Shown: piece after piece, positions 24,284 through 33,666 of the stretch
Layout of the letters: each line of letters begins with the position of its first letter
How positions within the stretch are numbered: position 1 is the first letter of the stretch
Source: Antarctobacter albus
GTDB lineage: Bacteria > Pseudomonadota > Alphaproteobacteria > Rhodobacterales > Rhodobacteraceae
Direction: 5' to 3'
Length of the DNA stretch: 64,000 nt
Assembly (NCBI RefSeq): GCF_900101505.1
Contig: NZ_FMZI01000004.1
Span: 1-64,000 of the forward strand
Translations under genes and position numbers: made by a program
The notes under the pieces: model-generated
The model's database searches: none
What the model saw: the letters and a program-made list of their open reading frames with translations, nothing else
Told to the model about the DNA's origin: nothing

Positions 24284-25746
24284 CCCGGCTCAGCACGCTT
24301 GACCAACTGGCCCAGGGTGTCCGCCGCCCCGGCTACGATCCGGCCGCCCACGGGCCGGGCATTGTCCACATCGGCCTGGGCGCCTTTCACAAGGCGCACC
24401 AGGCGCTTTATACCGACGACGCCCTGGCGGCGGCGGGCGGCGACTGGCGCATCACCGGCGTCAGCCTGCGCAGCCTGGAACCGGCGGCCGAGTTGACACC
24501 GCAGAACGGGTTGTTCACCCTCATCGAACGCGGTGTCGAAGGAAGCACGGCGCGGATCATCGGCGCCATCGACCGCGCGCTGAGCCTGTCCACCGACCGG
24601 CGCGCGGTGCTGGACGCGCTTTGCGATCCGACCACGCGCATCGTCTCGCTGACAGTGACCGAAAAGGGCTATGGCATCGACCGCGCCACCGGCGGCATCG
24701 ACCGAACCCACCCGGCAATTGCCGCGGACCTCGCCGATCCCGGTGACCCGCAAGGGGTCGCGGGCCTTCTGGTCTGGGCGCTGCGACAGCGGCGGCAGGC
24801 CGGCACGCCACCCTTTACCGTGCTCTGCTGTGACAACCTGCCGGAAAACGGCACGCTCGTCCGGTCACTGCTGGTCGATTTCGCCCGGCAGACCGCCCCG
24901 GATCTGGCCGATCATATCGCCAGCGATGTCGCTTTTCCCTCGACGATGGTGGACCGGATCACCCCGGCCCGCACCGAGGCCACGCTGGCCCTGGCCCGCG
25001 AGATGACGGGTGTCGAGGATCACGGCGCCATCGAATGCGAGAGCTTTCGCCAATGGGTGATCGAGGATCGGTTTCCGTCGGGCCGCCCCGCATGGGAGGC
25101 TGGCGGCGCGGTCTTTGTCGAGGATGTCCGCCCCTTCGAGAACATGAAGCTGAGGATGCTGAACGGCGCGCATTCCATGCTGGCCTATGCGGGCTTCCTG
25201 GCCGGGCACAGATATGTCCGCGACGTGATGGGAGATCCCGCGCTGGCGGCTCTGGTCCGGCGGCACCTGGCCGCCGCTGCAGCCACCCTGCCGCCCCTGC
25301 CCGGCGTGGACCTGCAAGCCTACGCGGGTGACCTGGCGGCTCGGTTCGCCAACCCGCACCTCGGACACGAAACCTACCAGATCGCGATGGACGGGACCGA
25401 GAAGATGCCGCAGCGCATCTTTGCCGCCGCCTGCGACGCGCTGGACCGCGCGCAACCGCTGGAACCCTTCGCCTTCGCCACCGCCGCCTGGATGCGATAC
25501 ACGCTTGGCCGCGACGAGGCGGGCCAGGCCTATGACCTTCGCGACCCACGGTCCGCCCTGCTGACCCCTCTGCCTGACGAGCCGGTGACGCCCGAGGGCC
25601 TGCACGACCGGCTTGCCGCTTTCCCTGACCTGGTCCCCACGCGCCTGACGGAGGCGCCCGGCTGGCGCGATGCGGTGATCGCGCGGCTGACTGTCATGCT
25701 GGATCGGGGAATGCGCGCGGCCATCGAGGCCGACGCGTCGCGCTGA
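24280..25746 (+). CDS. uxuB: Fructuronate reductase / mannitol dehydrogenase family protein
   Basis: A 488-residue polyol-specific long-chain dehydrogenase. The nucleotide-binding start is GIVHIGLGAFHKAHQALYTDD. The conserved catalytic region reads VRPFENMKLRMLNGAHSMLAYAGFL, in which K, N and H form the active site. In company with uxuA, reduction of D-fructuronate to D-mannonate (NADH) is the expected role, giving fructuronate to mannonate to KDG. Start ATG 24280 overlaps the uxuA stop as ATGA. A strong hairpin follows 14 nt after the stop. Confidence 0.93.
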   Translation: MTRLSTLDQLAQGVRRPGYDPAAHGPGIVHIGLGAFHKAHQALYTDDALAAAGGDWRITGVSLRSLEPAAELTPQNGLFTLIERGVEGSTARIIGAIDRALSLSTDRRAVLDALCDPTTRIVSLTVTEKGYGIDRATGGIDRTHPAIAADLADPGDPQGVAGLLVWALRQRRQAGTPPFTVLCCDNLPENGTLVRSLLVDFARQTAPDLADHIASDVAFPSTMVDRITPARTEATLALAREMTGVEDHGAIECESFRQWVIEDRFPSGRPAWEAGGAVFVEDVRPFENMKLRMLNGAHSMLAYAGFLAGHRYVRDVMGDPALAALVRRHLAAAAATLPPLPGVDLQAYAGDLAARFANPHLGHETYQIAMDGTEKMPQRIFAAACDALDRAQPLEPFAFATAAWMRYTLGRDEAGQAYDLRDPRSALLTPLPDEPVTPEGLHDRLAAFPDLVPTRLTEAPGWRDAVIARLTVMLDRGMRAAIEADASR

Positions 25747-25760
25747 CCCCGGAAAGCGAA

Positions 25761-25787
25761 GCGGCCCCGCCTGTCTGGCGGGGCCGC
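25761..25787. terminator. Bidirectional terminator hairpin between uxuB and dctM
   Basis: A perfect 11-bp stem, GCGGCCCCGCC (25761-25771) with GGCGGGGCCGC (25777-25787), loop of 5, followed by TTGTCAT on the plus strand. It lies between convergent genes that stop at 25746 and 25799 and probably ends both transcripts. Confidence 0.8.
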
Positions 25788-25798
25788 TTGTCATCATG

Positions 25799-27154
25799 TC
25801 AGCCGTAGACCAGCCTTGGTAGCCAGGTGATGATCTCTGGTATCATCATGCACAGGACCAGTCCGACGATCTGCAGGAACAGGAACGGCAGCGCCGACTT
25901 GAAGATGTCGGTCATCGGGATGTGATCCGGGGCCACCCCGCGCAGGTAGAACAGCGCATAGCCAAAGGGCGGCGACAGGAACGACATCTGCATGTTCACC
26001 AGGTAGAGCACGCCGAACCACAGCACCAGGTCCTCGGGGCTGTCGAGGCCAAAAGCGGCCGCACCGAGCGCCTTGATGATCGGGACAAAGATCGGCACGC
26101 ACAAGAGCAGGATGCCGACCCAGTCCAGGAACATCCCCAGGATCACCAACAGCACTTGCATCAGGATCAGGATGCCCCAGGGGCCAAGCCCCGTGGCCGC
26201 CAGCGCGTCCTGCACGAACTGCTGCCCGCCTTCCAGGACGTAGAGACCGACAAAGATCGTCGCACCGAACATGATCCAGATGACCATCGCGCTGGCTTTC
26301 AGCGTCGTGGTGCAGGCCTCGCGCACCGTCGGCCAATCCAGCTTGCGGTGGATGGCGGCGACGATGAAGGCGCCGAAGGTGCCGATGCCGGCCGCCTCGA
26401 CCGGGGTGGCCACACCGGAAAAGATAATGCCCAGCACCACCACGACCAGCGTGATCGGTGCCGCCATCTTGCCCACCAGTTGCAGTTTCTCCTTGTTGGA
26501 AACCCGCTCTTCGACCGGGATCGCCGGCCCCAGCGCCGGGTTGATGTAGCAGCGCAGCGTGACGTAGAGGATATACATCCCCGACAGCAGCAGGCCCGGG
26601 ATCACCGCGCCGATGAACAGCTCACCCACCGATTGTTCCGCGACCACCGCATAGATGATGGCCAGGATCGACGGCGGGATCAGGATGCCCAGCGTGCCGC
26701 CGGCCATGATCGAGCCCATCGCGATCTTGGGATCGTACTGGCGCTTCAGCATCGCCGGCAGGGCGATGATCCCCATCGTCACGACCGCAGCCCCGATAAC
26801 GCCGACCATCGCCGCAAGGATCGTCGAGGCGATGATGGTGGCTGAGGCCAGCCCCCCCTTCACCCCGCCGAGGACCTTGTAGATCACGTCGAACATATCG
26901 TTGATGATCCCTGCCCTCTCCAGCATCGCGGCCATGAAGATGAACAGGGGGATCGCCGAAAGCTGATAGTTGGTCATCAGCGGGAAGATCCGGCTGGGCA
27001 CGATGTTCAGCGCCCGCGCATCCCCGAGGACAAAGAGGAAGACACAGGCCAGCCCCCCGGTGACGAAGGCCAGCGGCAGGCCCGCCATGAGCAGCGCCAG
27101 AAGGCTGCCGAACATGATGAGCGTCAGCCACTCGATTCCGATTTCGATACCCAT
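25799..27154 (-). CDS. TRAP transporter large permease subunit (DctM), TakP/DctP7-like system
   Basis: A 451-residue DctM protein with about 12 membrane helices. Family stretches: FIFMAAMLERAGIINDMFD, GGTLGILIPPSILAIIYA, and FLSPPFGYALFYLRGVAPDHI. The loop around residue 240 (NPALGPAIPVEERVSNKEK) is longer than in the short DctM class, as in systems paired with Tat-exported binding proteins. ATG 27154 lies 4 nt after the stop of the unusual DctQ gene. Last gene of its operon, terminated by the hairpin at 25761-25787. Confidence 0.94.
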   Translation of the reverse strand: MGIEIGIEWLTLIMFGSLLALLMAGLPLAFVTGGLACVFLFVLGDARALNIVPSRIFPLMTNYQLSAIPLFIFMAAMLERAGIINDMFDVIYKVLGGVKGGLASATIIASTILAAMVGVIGAAVVTMGIIALPAMLKRQYDPKIAMGSIMAGGTLGILIPPSILAIIYAVVAEQSVGELFIGAVIPGLLLSGMYILYVTLRCYINPALGPAIPVEERVSNKEKLQLVGKMAAPITLVVVVLGIIFSGVATPVEAAGIGTFGAFIVAAIHRKLDWPTVREACTTTLKASAMVIWIMFGATIFVGLYVLEGGQQFVQDALAATGLGPWGILILMQVLLVILGMFLDWVGILLLCVPIFVPIIKALGAAAFGLDSPEDLVLWFGVLYLVNMQMSFLSPPFGYALFYLRGVAPDHIPMTDIFKSALPFLFLQIVGLVLCMMIPEIITWLPRLVYG

Positions 27155-27158
27155 TACC

Positions 27159-28472
27159 TCAGTTCCCCCGCGCGATTTCACGGATGTCTTTCGAGACCTT
27201 CGAGATGCCCTGCAGCACCAGCAAAAGCCCACCCATCACCATGACCCATTTCATCGGCCACAGCGGCACTTCCCACTCGTTGAAGCTGATCTCGCCCCAG
27301 CGGATGTTCGGATCGGTCCATTGGTCCAGGCCAAAGCCACCGACCATCTCGCCAAAGGAGATCTGGCCGCGCGCCCAGTCCGAAACCACCGCGTTGCCGG
27401 AGGGCACCGCGATCGCGTCCATCGCAAAGATCCAGGACGTCACCAGCAGCGTGCCGGCGAAGATGAAGAAAAAGATCGAGGTCAGGAGATCGACCCAGGC
27501 CTTTTTCGGCCTGGTCAACGGCGCATAGAAGATGTCGACCCGCACATGGCTTTCGGTCAGCATCGCGTAGGCGCCCGCGATCAGGTATTGCATCCCGAAC
27601 ATCAGGTACATCGCTTCGTGCGCCCAGTTCGTCGGCGAGCCGAAGACATAGCGCGCGATCACCTCGTAATAGTAGACAAAGACCGCGATCACCGCCCAGT
27701 AGGCGACGAACTCGCCGCAGAAAAGCGACAGCCGGTCGATCCAGTTCTGGGCATAGTCGCTGTCATGCTTGGGCCCCTCCTCGGCCTCGGCGGCCAGCAG
27801 GGCCTTTTCCGCGTCCGACAGTTCCTCGTGCGCGGGCAGCGCATCGTTCGCGCGCCGCACCAGCATCGGCATCAGCACGAAATCGAGCGCCAGCAGGGCC
27901 AGGATGAGATACAGCCCGTAGCCCGCCGCGTTGTCCCACAAGGCGCGCGTGCCAGCGGCCTCGTCGCGCAGAGGCGTGATGTCCTCCTGCGTCGCGCGGG
28001 CCTCGGACAGGCGTTCCTCGCCCTTGGCGACGGTGTCCTGCGCCCTTTGCAGACGACGTTCTGCGCTGCGCTTGGCAAAGCTGCCTTCCTCGGCCTCGTC
28101 AAAGGTGGCCTGAAGGTCGGCCATTCCGGCGCGCGCCTCTTCGACCCGGCTCTCTTCGCGATCGAGGACGCGTTGCGCGACGCGCAGCTGGTTTTCATAG
28201 TCCGACAGGACCGAACGTGCATCCTGCGTCTGCCCGTTGGCAAAGAGGATGAACAGGAAGATCGGGATATAGACCAGTCCCAGCATGTTCTTGAGATAGA
28301 ACCGATGCAGGCCGATGATCCCGCCGGAAACCCCGATCATGTAGGCCAGCGGCAGGGTATAGCGTTTCTCGGCCTGCTGGGGGCGTCGCGACAGCACCAT
28401 CGCGATGATGGGAAAGACGATCAGCCCCACCCAGTAGAGCCAATGTGGAAGCGTGAAGCTGAGACCGGGCAT
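27159..28472 (-). CDS. TRAP small permease (DctQ) with an added TM2 and coiled-coil N-terminal region
   Basis: At 437 residues this is more than twice a normal DctQ (about 165-180). In order: a helix at about 10-28; a TM2-type segment with the diagnostic GLHRFYLKNMLG turn at about 45-78; a charged, coiled-coil-like stretch at about 82-178 rich in Glu/Arg/Ala heptads; a further helix at about 185-203; an acidic linker; then the DctQ domain from about 240, with YYEVIARYVFGSPTNWAHEAMYLMFG. The coiled coil sits between helices and may be an oligomerisation or docking element. Gene order dctP-dctQ-dctM leaves no doubt that it belongs to this TRAP system. The ligand is unknown. Confidence 0.85.
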   Translation of the reverse strand: MPGLSFTLPHWLYWVGLIVFPIIAMVLSRRPQQAEKRYTLPLAYMIGVSGGIIGLHRFYLKNMLGLVYIPIFLFILFANGQTQDARSVLSDYENQLRVAQRVLDREESRVEEARAGMADLQATFDEAEEGSFAKRSAERRLQRAQDTVAKGEERLSEARATQEDITPLRDEAAGTRALWDNAAGYGLYLILALLALDFVLMPMLVRRANDALPAHEELSDAEKALLAAEAEEGPKHDSDYAQNWIDRLSLFCGEFVAYWAVIAVFVYYYEVIARYVFGSPTNWAHEAMYLMFGMQYLIAGAYAMLTESHVRVDIFYAPLTRPKKAWVDLLTSIFFFIFAGTLLVTSWIFAMDAIAVPSGNAVVSDWARGQISFGEMVGGFGLDQWTDPNIRWGEISFNEWEVPLWPMKWVMVMGGLLLVLQGISKVSKDIREIARGN

Positions 28473-28506
28473 TGACGGTCCTCATGGTTTGGCATGACAA
28501 GGAAAG

Positions 28507-28533
28507 CGCCCGGCACACATCTGGCGCCGGGCG
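28507..28533 (-). terminator. Hairpin between dctP and the extended dctQ
   Basis: An 8-bp stem, CGCCCGGC (28507-28514) with GCCGGGCG (28526-28533), loop of 11, starting 26 nt after the dctP stop on the minus strand and followed by CTTTCC. Placement mirrors the post-dctP hairpins of the other TRAP operons; probably an mRNA 3'-end/attenuation element. Confidence 0.6.
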
Positions 28534-28558
28534 GAAACGATCTGTGCGGTCGGACCGA

Positions 28559-29659
28559 TCAGAGCTTGAGCTCAAGCCCCTGGGTCAGAGCCGGATCCAC
28601 ATAGCCCAACGAGCCGGACAACATGTAATCCAGCTGGATCTTGAAGACGCGGGCGGCCTGCGGATCGCGGTTGGCGTAGTCGAACCAGACCGGAACGGCG
28701 ACCTCTGTCATCAGCTCCACGTCGTCCTGCGTCAGGCGCGTAACCTCGGTGCCGTCGGCCTCGAACTTGGCCCATGCGTCCTGGTCGGCCTTCTGGATCG
28801 CTGCATGGTGCATGTCGGAATAGACATGGGTTTCCATCTCGACGAACTGCTTCATCTGCGGGCTCAGCGCGTCCCAGGCGGCCTGGCCCACGGTGATGTC
28901 CATGATGTCGACCGGCTGGTACAGCGACATGAAACCCGGTGGGCCCATCACGATGTAATCGGTCACCTGGCTGAAGCCGAGCGCGTAGTTGACCGCCGGG
29001 CCCACGTAGTCGGCCACGTCGATGGTGCCCTTTTCCAACGCCGGGAAAATCTCCGAGCCGGGCAGGACCGTGGTTTCGGCGCCGATCTGGGTAAAGATCT
29101 CGGCCACCATGCCGCCGGGCAGGCGCATCTTGCGGCCCGCGAAATCGTCGATCGACCGGATAGGCACCTTGGAGTGGATGATGTTCGGGCCGTGGTGGAC
29201 GGGCCCCACGAAATGCATACCCTGCGCGGCATAAAGTTCGCGCGCGATGTCGATGCCGCCGAGTCCGTAATAGAACACGTCGAATTCATGCGGATTGCGC
29301 AGGCCCAACGGGATCGAGGTCAGGAAGGTCGCCGCCGGGATGATCCCCTGGGCGTAGATCGTGAAGGGGTTCACGGCATCCAGAACACCGTTCTTGACGG
29401 CATCGTACAGCTGAAAGTCGCCCACGACGTCATTTGCGCCAAAGGGCTGGAACGCCAGTTCCCCGCCGGTCTTTTCCTCGATGGTTGCGCACCAGTCCTT
29501 GAAAATCTGCAGGCCAGCGCCGCCGGGCCAGCTGGTCTGGATTTTCCAGGTGGTGGTCTGGCCCTGCGCCGTTGCGAGATGCGGGGCTGCAAGGGTTGCC
29601 GCGCCGGCACCAGCCAAAGTGCGCAGCGCTGCGCGCCGCGTTGAGATATTGCGTGTCAT
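28559..29659 (-). CDS. TRAP transporter solute-binding protein with Tat signal
   Basis: A 366-residue periplasmic binding protein. The leader contains twin arginines (STRRAALRTLAGAGAATLAAP) followed by a mild hydrophobic stretch and an ATAQG-like cleavage region, so export by Tat is expected. The mature protein begins TTWKIQTSWPGGAGLQIFKDW, typical of TakP-like proteins that bind 2-oxo acids or related carboxylates as dimers. The conserved region LPGSEIFPALEKGTIDVADYVGP is present. It is the first gene of the operon; the 222-nt region upstream to 29882 is AT-richer than average and should hold its promoter. Confidence 0.93.
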   Translation of the reverse strand: MTRNISTRRAALRTLAGAGAATLAAPHLATAQGQTTTWKIQTSWPGGAGLQIFKDWCATIEEKTGGELAFQPFGANDVVGDFQLYDAVKNGVLDAVNPFTIYAQGIIPAATFLTSIPLGLRNPHEFDVFYYGLGGIDIARELYAAQGMHFVGPVHHGPNIIHSKVPIRSIDDFAGRKMRLPGGMVAEIFTQIGAETTVLPGSEIFPALEKGTIDVADYVGPAVNYALGFSQVTDYIVMGPPGFMSLYQPVDIMDITVGQAAWDALSPQMKQFVEMETHVYSDMHHAAIQKADQDAWAKFEADGTEVTRLTQDDVELMTEVAVPVWFDYANRDPQAARVFKIQLDYMLSGSLGYVDPALTQGLELKL

Positions 29660-29881
29660 CTTCGTCCTCCCGTTTATCCGAGCCCCCGATCATGACGGAA
29701 CCGGGCGCTCTAGGGGCAATTCTAGGGTTGTCCCGCCAAATTGGTAATATTTTCTTTCCGAAACCGCAAAGAAATCTTCAACACATTCAGAGTCTCATAG
29801 GTATAGTCAGACCTCGGCAAGGGCTGACACGCCGACCTTGACGGAAAAAATACTCAGTCCCGGGACCTTGGCCCTGCCCTG

Positions 29882-31516
29882 CTACGCCACGCGCGCCCGG
29901 CAAAGACAACTTGCCCGGATCGGCACGTCTGCCCGGGCCAGGGCGACGTCGAGGGCCGCCTTGATATGGGTACGCTCCACCGTCTCGCCGCGTCGGGCCA
30001 GGCATTCGTCCAGCCCATGCAGTGCCCAGACGTTGCGCGGATGCTGGCTTGGCCGGGGCAAGGCACCGTCAAGCCCAAGGTCGGCACGATAGACCGCCTC
30101 GGCCTCGGCGTAGCGCCCGGCATCCATCAGCAAGGCGCCCAGCGCATGCCGCGTCGGCTGCGGCCAGGACCAGGGTTCCTCATACTGCAGCCCGTCATCC
30201 AGGGCGACCGCCTCACGCAGGAAGGCCAGTCCCTCCTCGCAGCGTCCGGCCTTGTAGGCGACCTCGCCCAGCATCATCTGCTCGGCCACGGCCAGAACGT
30301 CGCGCGCGGTGTTGTTGAACAGCATCCGTTCCTCGGGAACCAGGGCATAGGCATCGACAAAGGCTCGTTTCGCGACTTCCGCCGCGTCGTGTCGGCCCAG
30401 GTTGGCCAGCGCAACGGCCCGCGCATAAAGGATCAGTGCGTTGGTTGTCGTGTAAAGCTCGGTATCCTCGGGCAACTCCAGGTCCAGCACTTCGGACCAC
30501 ATGCCGAAGCGTATATAGACATGCGGCAGGGCCGCCACGAAGGTCTCGAACAGGTCGGGATAGACCCGCACCACCTCATCCGGCACCTCGGCACGCAAGC
30601 GTTTGGCCGCGTCCAGCGCCGCCGCCTTCTGCCCCAGGAACATCGCCCCGTAGAGCGCGAAATGCAGGTTGTGAATGCGGTAGAGCGCGTAGAAATTCGC
30701 GGCCCCCGACCGCAACTTGAAGGTCTCGTCGACCCTTGCCGCGGCAAGGTTGCGGGACAGCACGCTCTGGTAATCGCCACACAGCACGTCGATGTGGGTC
30801 GCCATGTGCACAAGGTGCCCCGCGTCCGGCACCAGCCCCGTCAGGCGGTCGCCGTGGCGCAGCGCCCGTTCCGGATGCGGCGACATTTCCATCAGGTGAA
30901 TGTACATGTGCAGCAACCCGGGATGATCCCAGGCGCCCGGCACCTGGTCAAAGGCCCTCTCCAGCACCGCCATCGCCTCGGAGGTCGAAGCCTCGGGGTT
31001 CGGCACGCCGCGATGGAAATCCCACAGCTGCCAGGGCGTGCGGTTCATCATCGCCTCGGCGTACACGAAGGTGACATCCAGATCGTCGGGAAACTGAGCA
31101 TAGACCGGCTGCATCGCGGAGGAAAACCCGTCGTTGAACGGCTGGAAATCCTCGATATCCGGGTCCTGCGGATAGCGCGCGGCCAGCGCCCCCAGCAGGG
31201 CCCGTTCGACCGGCGCCGCCCCATGCAGAGCCAGCCCGGCGGCCAGCGCCGCATGGGCGCGGGCCAGGGCCGGCGCCTTTTCCTCGGGGGTAAAGACCTC
31301 CCACGGCTTGTTGTAGTTCGGCCCGATGGCATAGGCGATGCCCCAATGGGCCAAGGCGCAGGCCGGGTCGGCCGTCAGCGCCTTTTCGAAACACAGGATC
31401 GCCTCTTCGTGGTTGTAGGCAAACAGCCAGACCATGCCCCGGTCAAGCCAAAGCTGTGCCTCTGGAGCGGTCGCGACCGGACGGCCGTAGGTTCCCAGGT
31501 CATAATAATCCGACAT
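29882..31516 (-). CDS. Tetratricopeptide-repeat protein of unknown function
   Basis: A 544-residue soluble protein with several TPR-like helical pairs: one near residues 25-60 (WLFAYNHEEAILCFEKALTADPACALAHWG), others in the middle, and two near the C-terminus (about 410-510). The middle contains a His-rich segment, HMYIHLMEMSPHPERALRHGDRL, followed by AGHLVHMATHIDVLCGDY, which looks like a conserved metal- or ligand-binding signature of this family rather than a generic TPR. No signal peptide or membrane segment is seen. It is monocistronic and divergent from the DUF4139 gene; no function can be given. Confidence 0.8.
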   Translation of the reverse strand: MSDYYDLGTYGRPVATAPEAQLWLDRGMVWLFAYNHEEAILCFEKALTADPACALAHWGIAYAIGPNYNKPWEVFTPEEKAPALARAHAALAAGLALHGAAPVERALLGALAARYPQDPDIEDFQPFNDGFSSAMQPVYAQFPDDLDVTFVYAEAMMNRTPWQLWDFHRGVPNPEASTSEAMAVLERAFDQVPGAWDHPGLLHMYIHLMEMSPHPERALRHGDRLTGLVPDAGHLVHMATHIDVLCGDYQSVLSRNLAAARVDETFKLRSGAANFYALYRIHNLHFALYGAMFLGQKAAALDAAKRLRAEVPDEVVRVYPDLFETFVAALPHVYIRFGMWSEVLDLELPEDTELYTTTNALILYARAVALANLGRHDAAEVAKRAFVDAYALVPEERMLFNNTARDVLAVAEQMMLGEVAYKAGRCEEGLAFLREAVALDDGLQYEEPWSWPQPTRHALGALLMDAGRYAEAEAVYRADLGLDGALPRPSQHPRNVWALHGLDECLARRGETVERTHIKAALDVALARADVPIRASCLCRARVA

Positions 31517-31705
31517 GCCATCCCCCTTTTCCCCAGGACCATCCTAGCAGATTTTCCGGAACACCGGGCAAAGACCCGCCCTGACCGCCCGACAAAAAAA
31601 ATTTCGCAATCTGACACGACCTCGCCAAGGACGCGGGCAGGTGATGCGTCGTAGACTCGGAACACGGCCTTTAAGCCGTCCGCGAATGACGAGGAGTCGA
31701 CGACC

Positions 31706-33616
31706 ATGACCAAATCCATTTTCCTGCCCGCCCTGCTGGCAACCACCTGTCTTGTTTCCACCGCCCTTGCCTCTCCGCAGATCACCCGGATCGAACTGGG
31801 ACAGGCCGGGATCGCCCGCTACACATTCATTGCGCCGACAGAGGGCAACACGCTGTCCTTCGACGTGCCGATGCGCGATTCCGATGACGTTCTGGCCTCG
31901 CTCGTGGTGCGCGATCCCTCGGGCGGCGTCATCGACCTGCAGACCGACACCCCCGGCAGCAGCCTGGCCGCGCTGGCGGACACCATCTTTGCCGGCGGCG
32001 TGCCGCGCACGACAGAGGAGCTGGTGCGCGCGATGATCGGCGAGACGCTGGAAGTCACCACCGCGCGCGGCGCCTTTACCGGCCGCATCATGGGCGTGGG
32101 CGAAACCCAGATCGTCGAAGAGGGCAAGGACGTCACGCGCACCACCGTCCTGATGCTGACCGAGGACGGGGTGCAGGACATCGTCCTGACCCCCGGTGCG
32201 CAGGTCACCTTTTCGGAGGATGTCGCCGCGCAACTGGCCCGCGCGATGGACGCCGACCGGCGCGACAGCAAGACCCGGCGTTTCGACCTGACGCTGGAGG
32301 CAGCGGATGCCCGCGACGTGCACCTGTCCTACGTGACAGAGGTCGCGGCCTGGAAGAATTCCTGGCGGCTTCTCCTGGACGAGGGCCGGTTCCAGGGCTG
32401 GGCCACGGTCGAGAATGTCTCGGGGCAGGATTGGGACGACGTGGCGCTGACACTGACCACCGGCTCTCCCGTGGCCTACCGGCGCGAACTGATCGACCCT
32501 CTGTATATCGCGCGCAACGATCCGCCCTCGGGCCCGCGCCCGGTCACGGTTGCCCCCGACCGGGGCGTCAGGGCGCTTGCCGCCCCCGCCGCCGAAGCCG
32601 CCTATGCCCCCGTGGTCAAGGAAATGCTGGCGCTCGACCTTGCCAAACCCTCTGGCACCGCCCGCGCGGGCGAAGTGCTGAGCGGCGCGGGCATCCTGCG
32701 CTATGCGATGCCGCAGCCCGTCGACCTGGAAGATGGGCGCACCGCGAACCTGATGTATTTCGACATGGCGATCGAGCCCGAGATCCGCGCGCTGTACCGT
32801 CCGCAGAAGACCGGCAACCAGGTCCTGATGGCCGCTTCGCTGCAGGCGGACCAGGCACTGGCGCCGGGTCTGGTCTCTGTCCAGGATGCGAACGGCTTTG
32901 TGGGCGATGCGCCCTTCACCGGCATGCTGGCCGGGCAAAGCCGCCTGTTGCCCTTTGCCGAGGCCACCGGCGCCACGGTCAACACCGACCGCCGCCAGAC
33001 CCAGCGCATTTCCGCGATGATTTCCGGCGGGGAACAGGTGACTGTCAACCTGATCACCCTGCGCACCACGCGGTATGACGCCACCGTGCCGGAGGAAGCG
33101 ACGCTCTTTTCAGTCGAACATCCCGGCGGCTTCGGTGAACTCGACAGCGCGCCGGGCAAGGTGGAACAGGGTGACGGTTTCATCCGCGTGACCGTGCCAG
33201 TCGAGGCGGGCGAAGTCTCGCTGGACGTCGTGGAACGGTCGGTCAGCCGCCGGCAGTATTCGCTGGACTCGGGGGATTTCGAACGGCTGGTGCTGGACGT
33301 GCGCGCCGGGCGGATCGCCGTCGATGCGGCCCTGAGCGAGAGCTTTGACAGCGCGCATGACCTCTTGCGCCGCTCCCGCGCGATCGAGCAGGAGATCACC
33401 TCCCTGGAAGACCGCCAGCGCGAACTGTCGAGCGAACAGGGCCGCCTGCGTGCAAACCTCGACGCGGTCGAGGTCGAGACCCTGCGCAACCGCTACATCG
33501 AGGCTCTGGACAGCACCGAGACGGAAATTGTCGCGGCAGCGGACAAGCTGGACGAGTTGCGTGGCGAGTTGCGGACGGTCGGGACCGACCTGATCGCACT
33601 CTTCGATCCCAAGTAA
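31706..33616 (+). CDS. Exported DUF4139-domain protein
   Basis: A 636-residue protein with a Sec signal peptide (residues 1-23, ending VSTALAS). The central part, from about residue 200 to 500, shows the DUF4139 pattern, with VHLSYVTEVAAWKNSWRL and later NQVLMAASLQAD-like beta-rich sequence. A coiled-coil stretch lies near the end (about 555-630, RRSRAIEQEITSLEDRQRELSSEQ-like). Members are periplasmic or surface proteins of unknown role. GAGGAG precedes ATG 31706 by about 10 nt. The gene is followed by a strong hairpin shared with the convergent rhaI. Confidence 0.87.
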   Translation: MTKSIFLPALLATTCLVSTALASPQITRIELGQAGIARYTFIAPTEGNTLSFDVPMRDSDDVLASLVVRDPSGGVIDLQTDTPGSSLAALADTIFAGGVPRTTEELVRAMIGETLEVTTARGAFTGRIMGVGETQIVEEGKDVTRTTVLMLTEDGVQDIVLTPGAQVTFSEDVAAQLARAMDADRRDSKTRRFDLTLEAADARDVHLSYVTEVAAWKNSWRLLLDEGRFQGWATVENVSGQDWDDVALTLTTGSPVAYRRELIDPLYIARNDPPSGPRPVTVAPDRGVRALAAPAAEAAYAPVVKEMLALDLAKPSGTARAGEVLSGAGILRYAMPQPVDLEDGRTANLMYFDMAIEPEIRALYRPQKTGNQVLMAASLQADQALAPGLVSVQDANGFVGDAPFTGMLAGQSRLLPFAEATGATVNTDRRQTQRISAMISGGEQVTVNLITLRTTRYDATVPEEATLFSVEHPGGFGELDSAPGKVEQGDGFIRVTVPVEAGEVSLDVVERSVSRRQYSLDSGDFERLVLDVRAGRIAVDAALSESFDSAHDLLRRSRAIEQEITSLEDRQRELSSEQGRLRANLDAVEVETLRNRYIEALDSTETEIVAAADKLDELRGELRTVGTDLIALFDPK

Positions 33617-33623
33617 GGCAATC

Positions 33624-33655
33624 CGGCTGCCGGTCCCTTGCAGGTCCGGCAGCCG
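33624..33655. terminator. Bidirectional terminator between the DUF4139 gene and rhaI
   Basis: A perfect 10-bp stem, CGGCTGCCGG (33624-33633) with CCGGCAGCCG (33646-33655), loop of 12, sitting between stops at 33616 and 33667 of convergent genes. No long U run, but position and stem strength support termination in both directions. Confidence 0.7.
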
Positions 33656-33666
33656 CCATTCAGCGC

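Noticed and set aside
29709-29727. Two TCTAGGG repeats 12 nt apart upstream of the TRAP operon.
   Set aside because: Too short and unsymmetrical, with no nearby regulator gene, to call as an operator.
29694-29846. A 50-codon plus-strand open frame in the gap between the TRAP operon and the TPR gene.
   Set aside because: No ribosome site and no hydrophobic or conserved-looking feature; the gap more likely holds the promoter of the TRAP operon.
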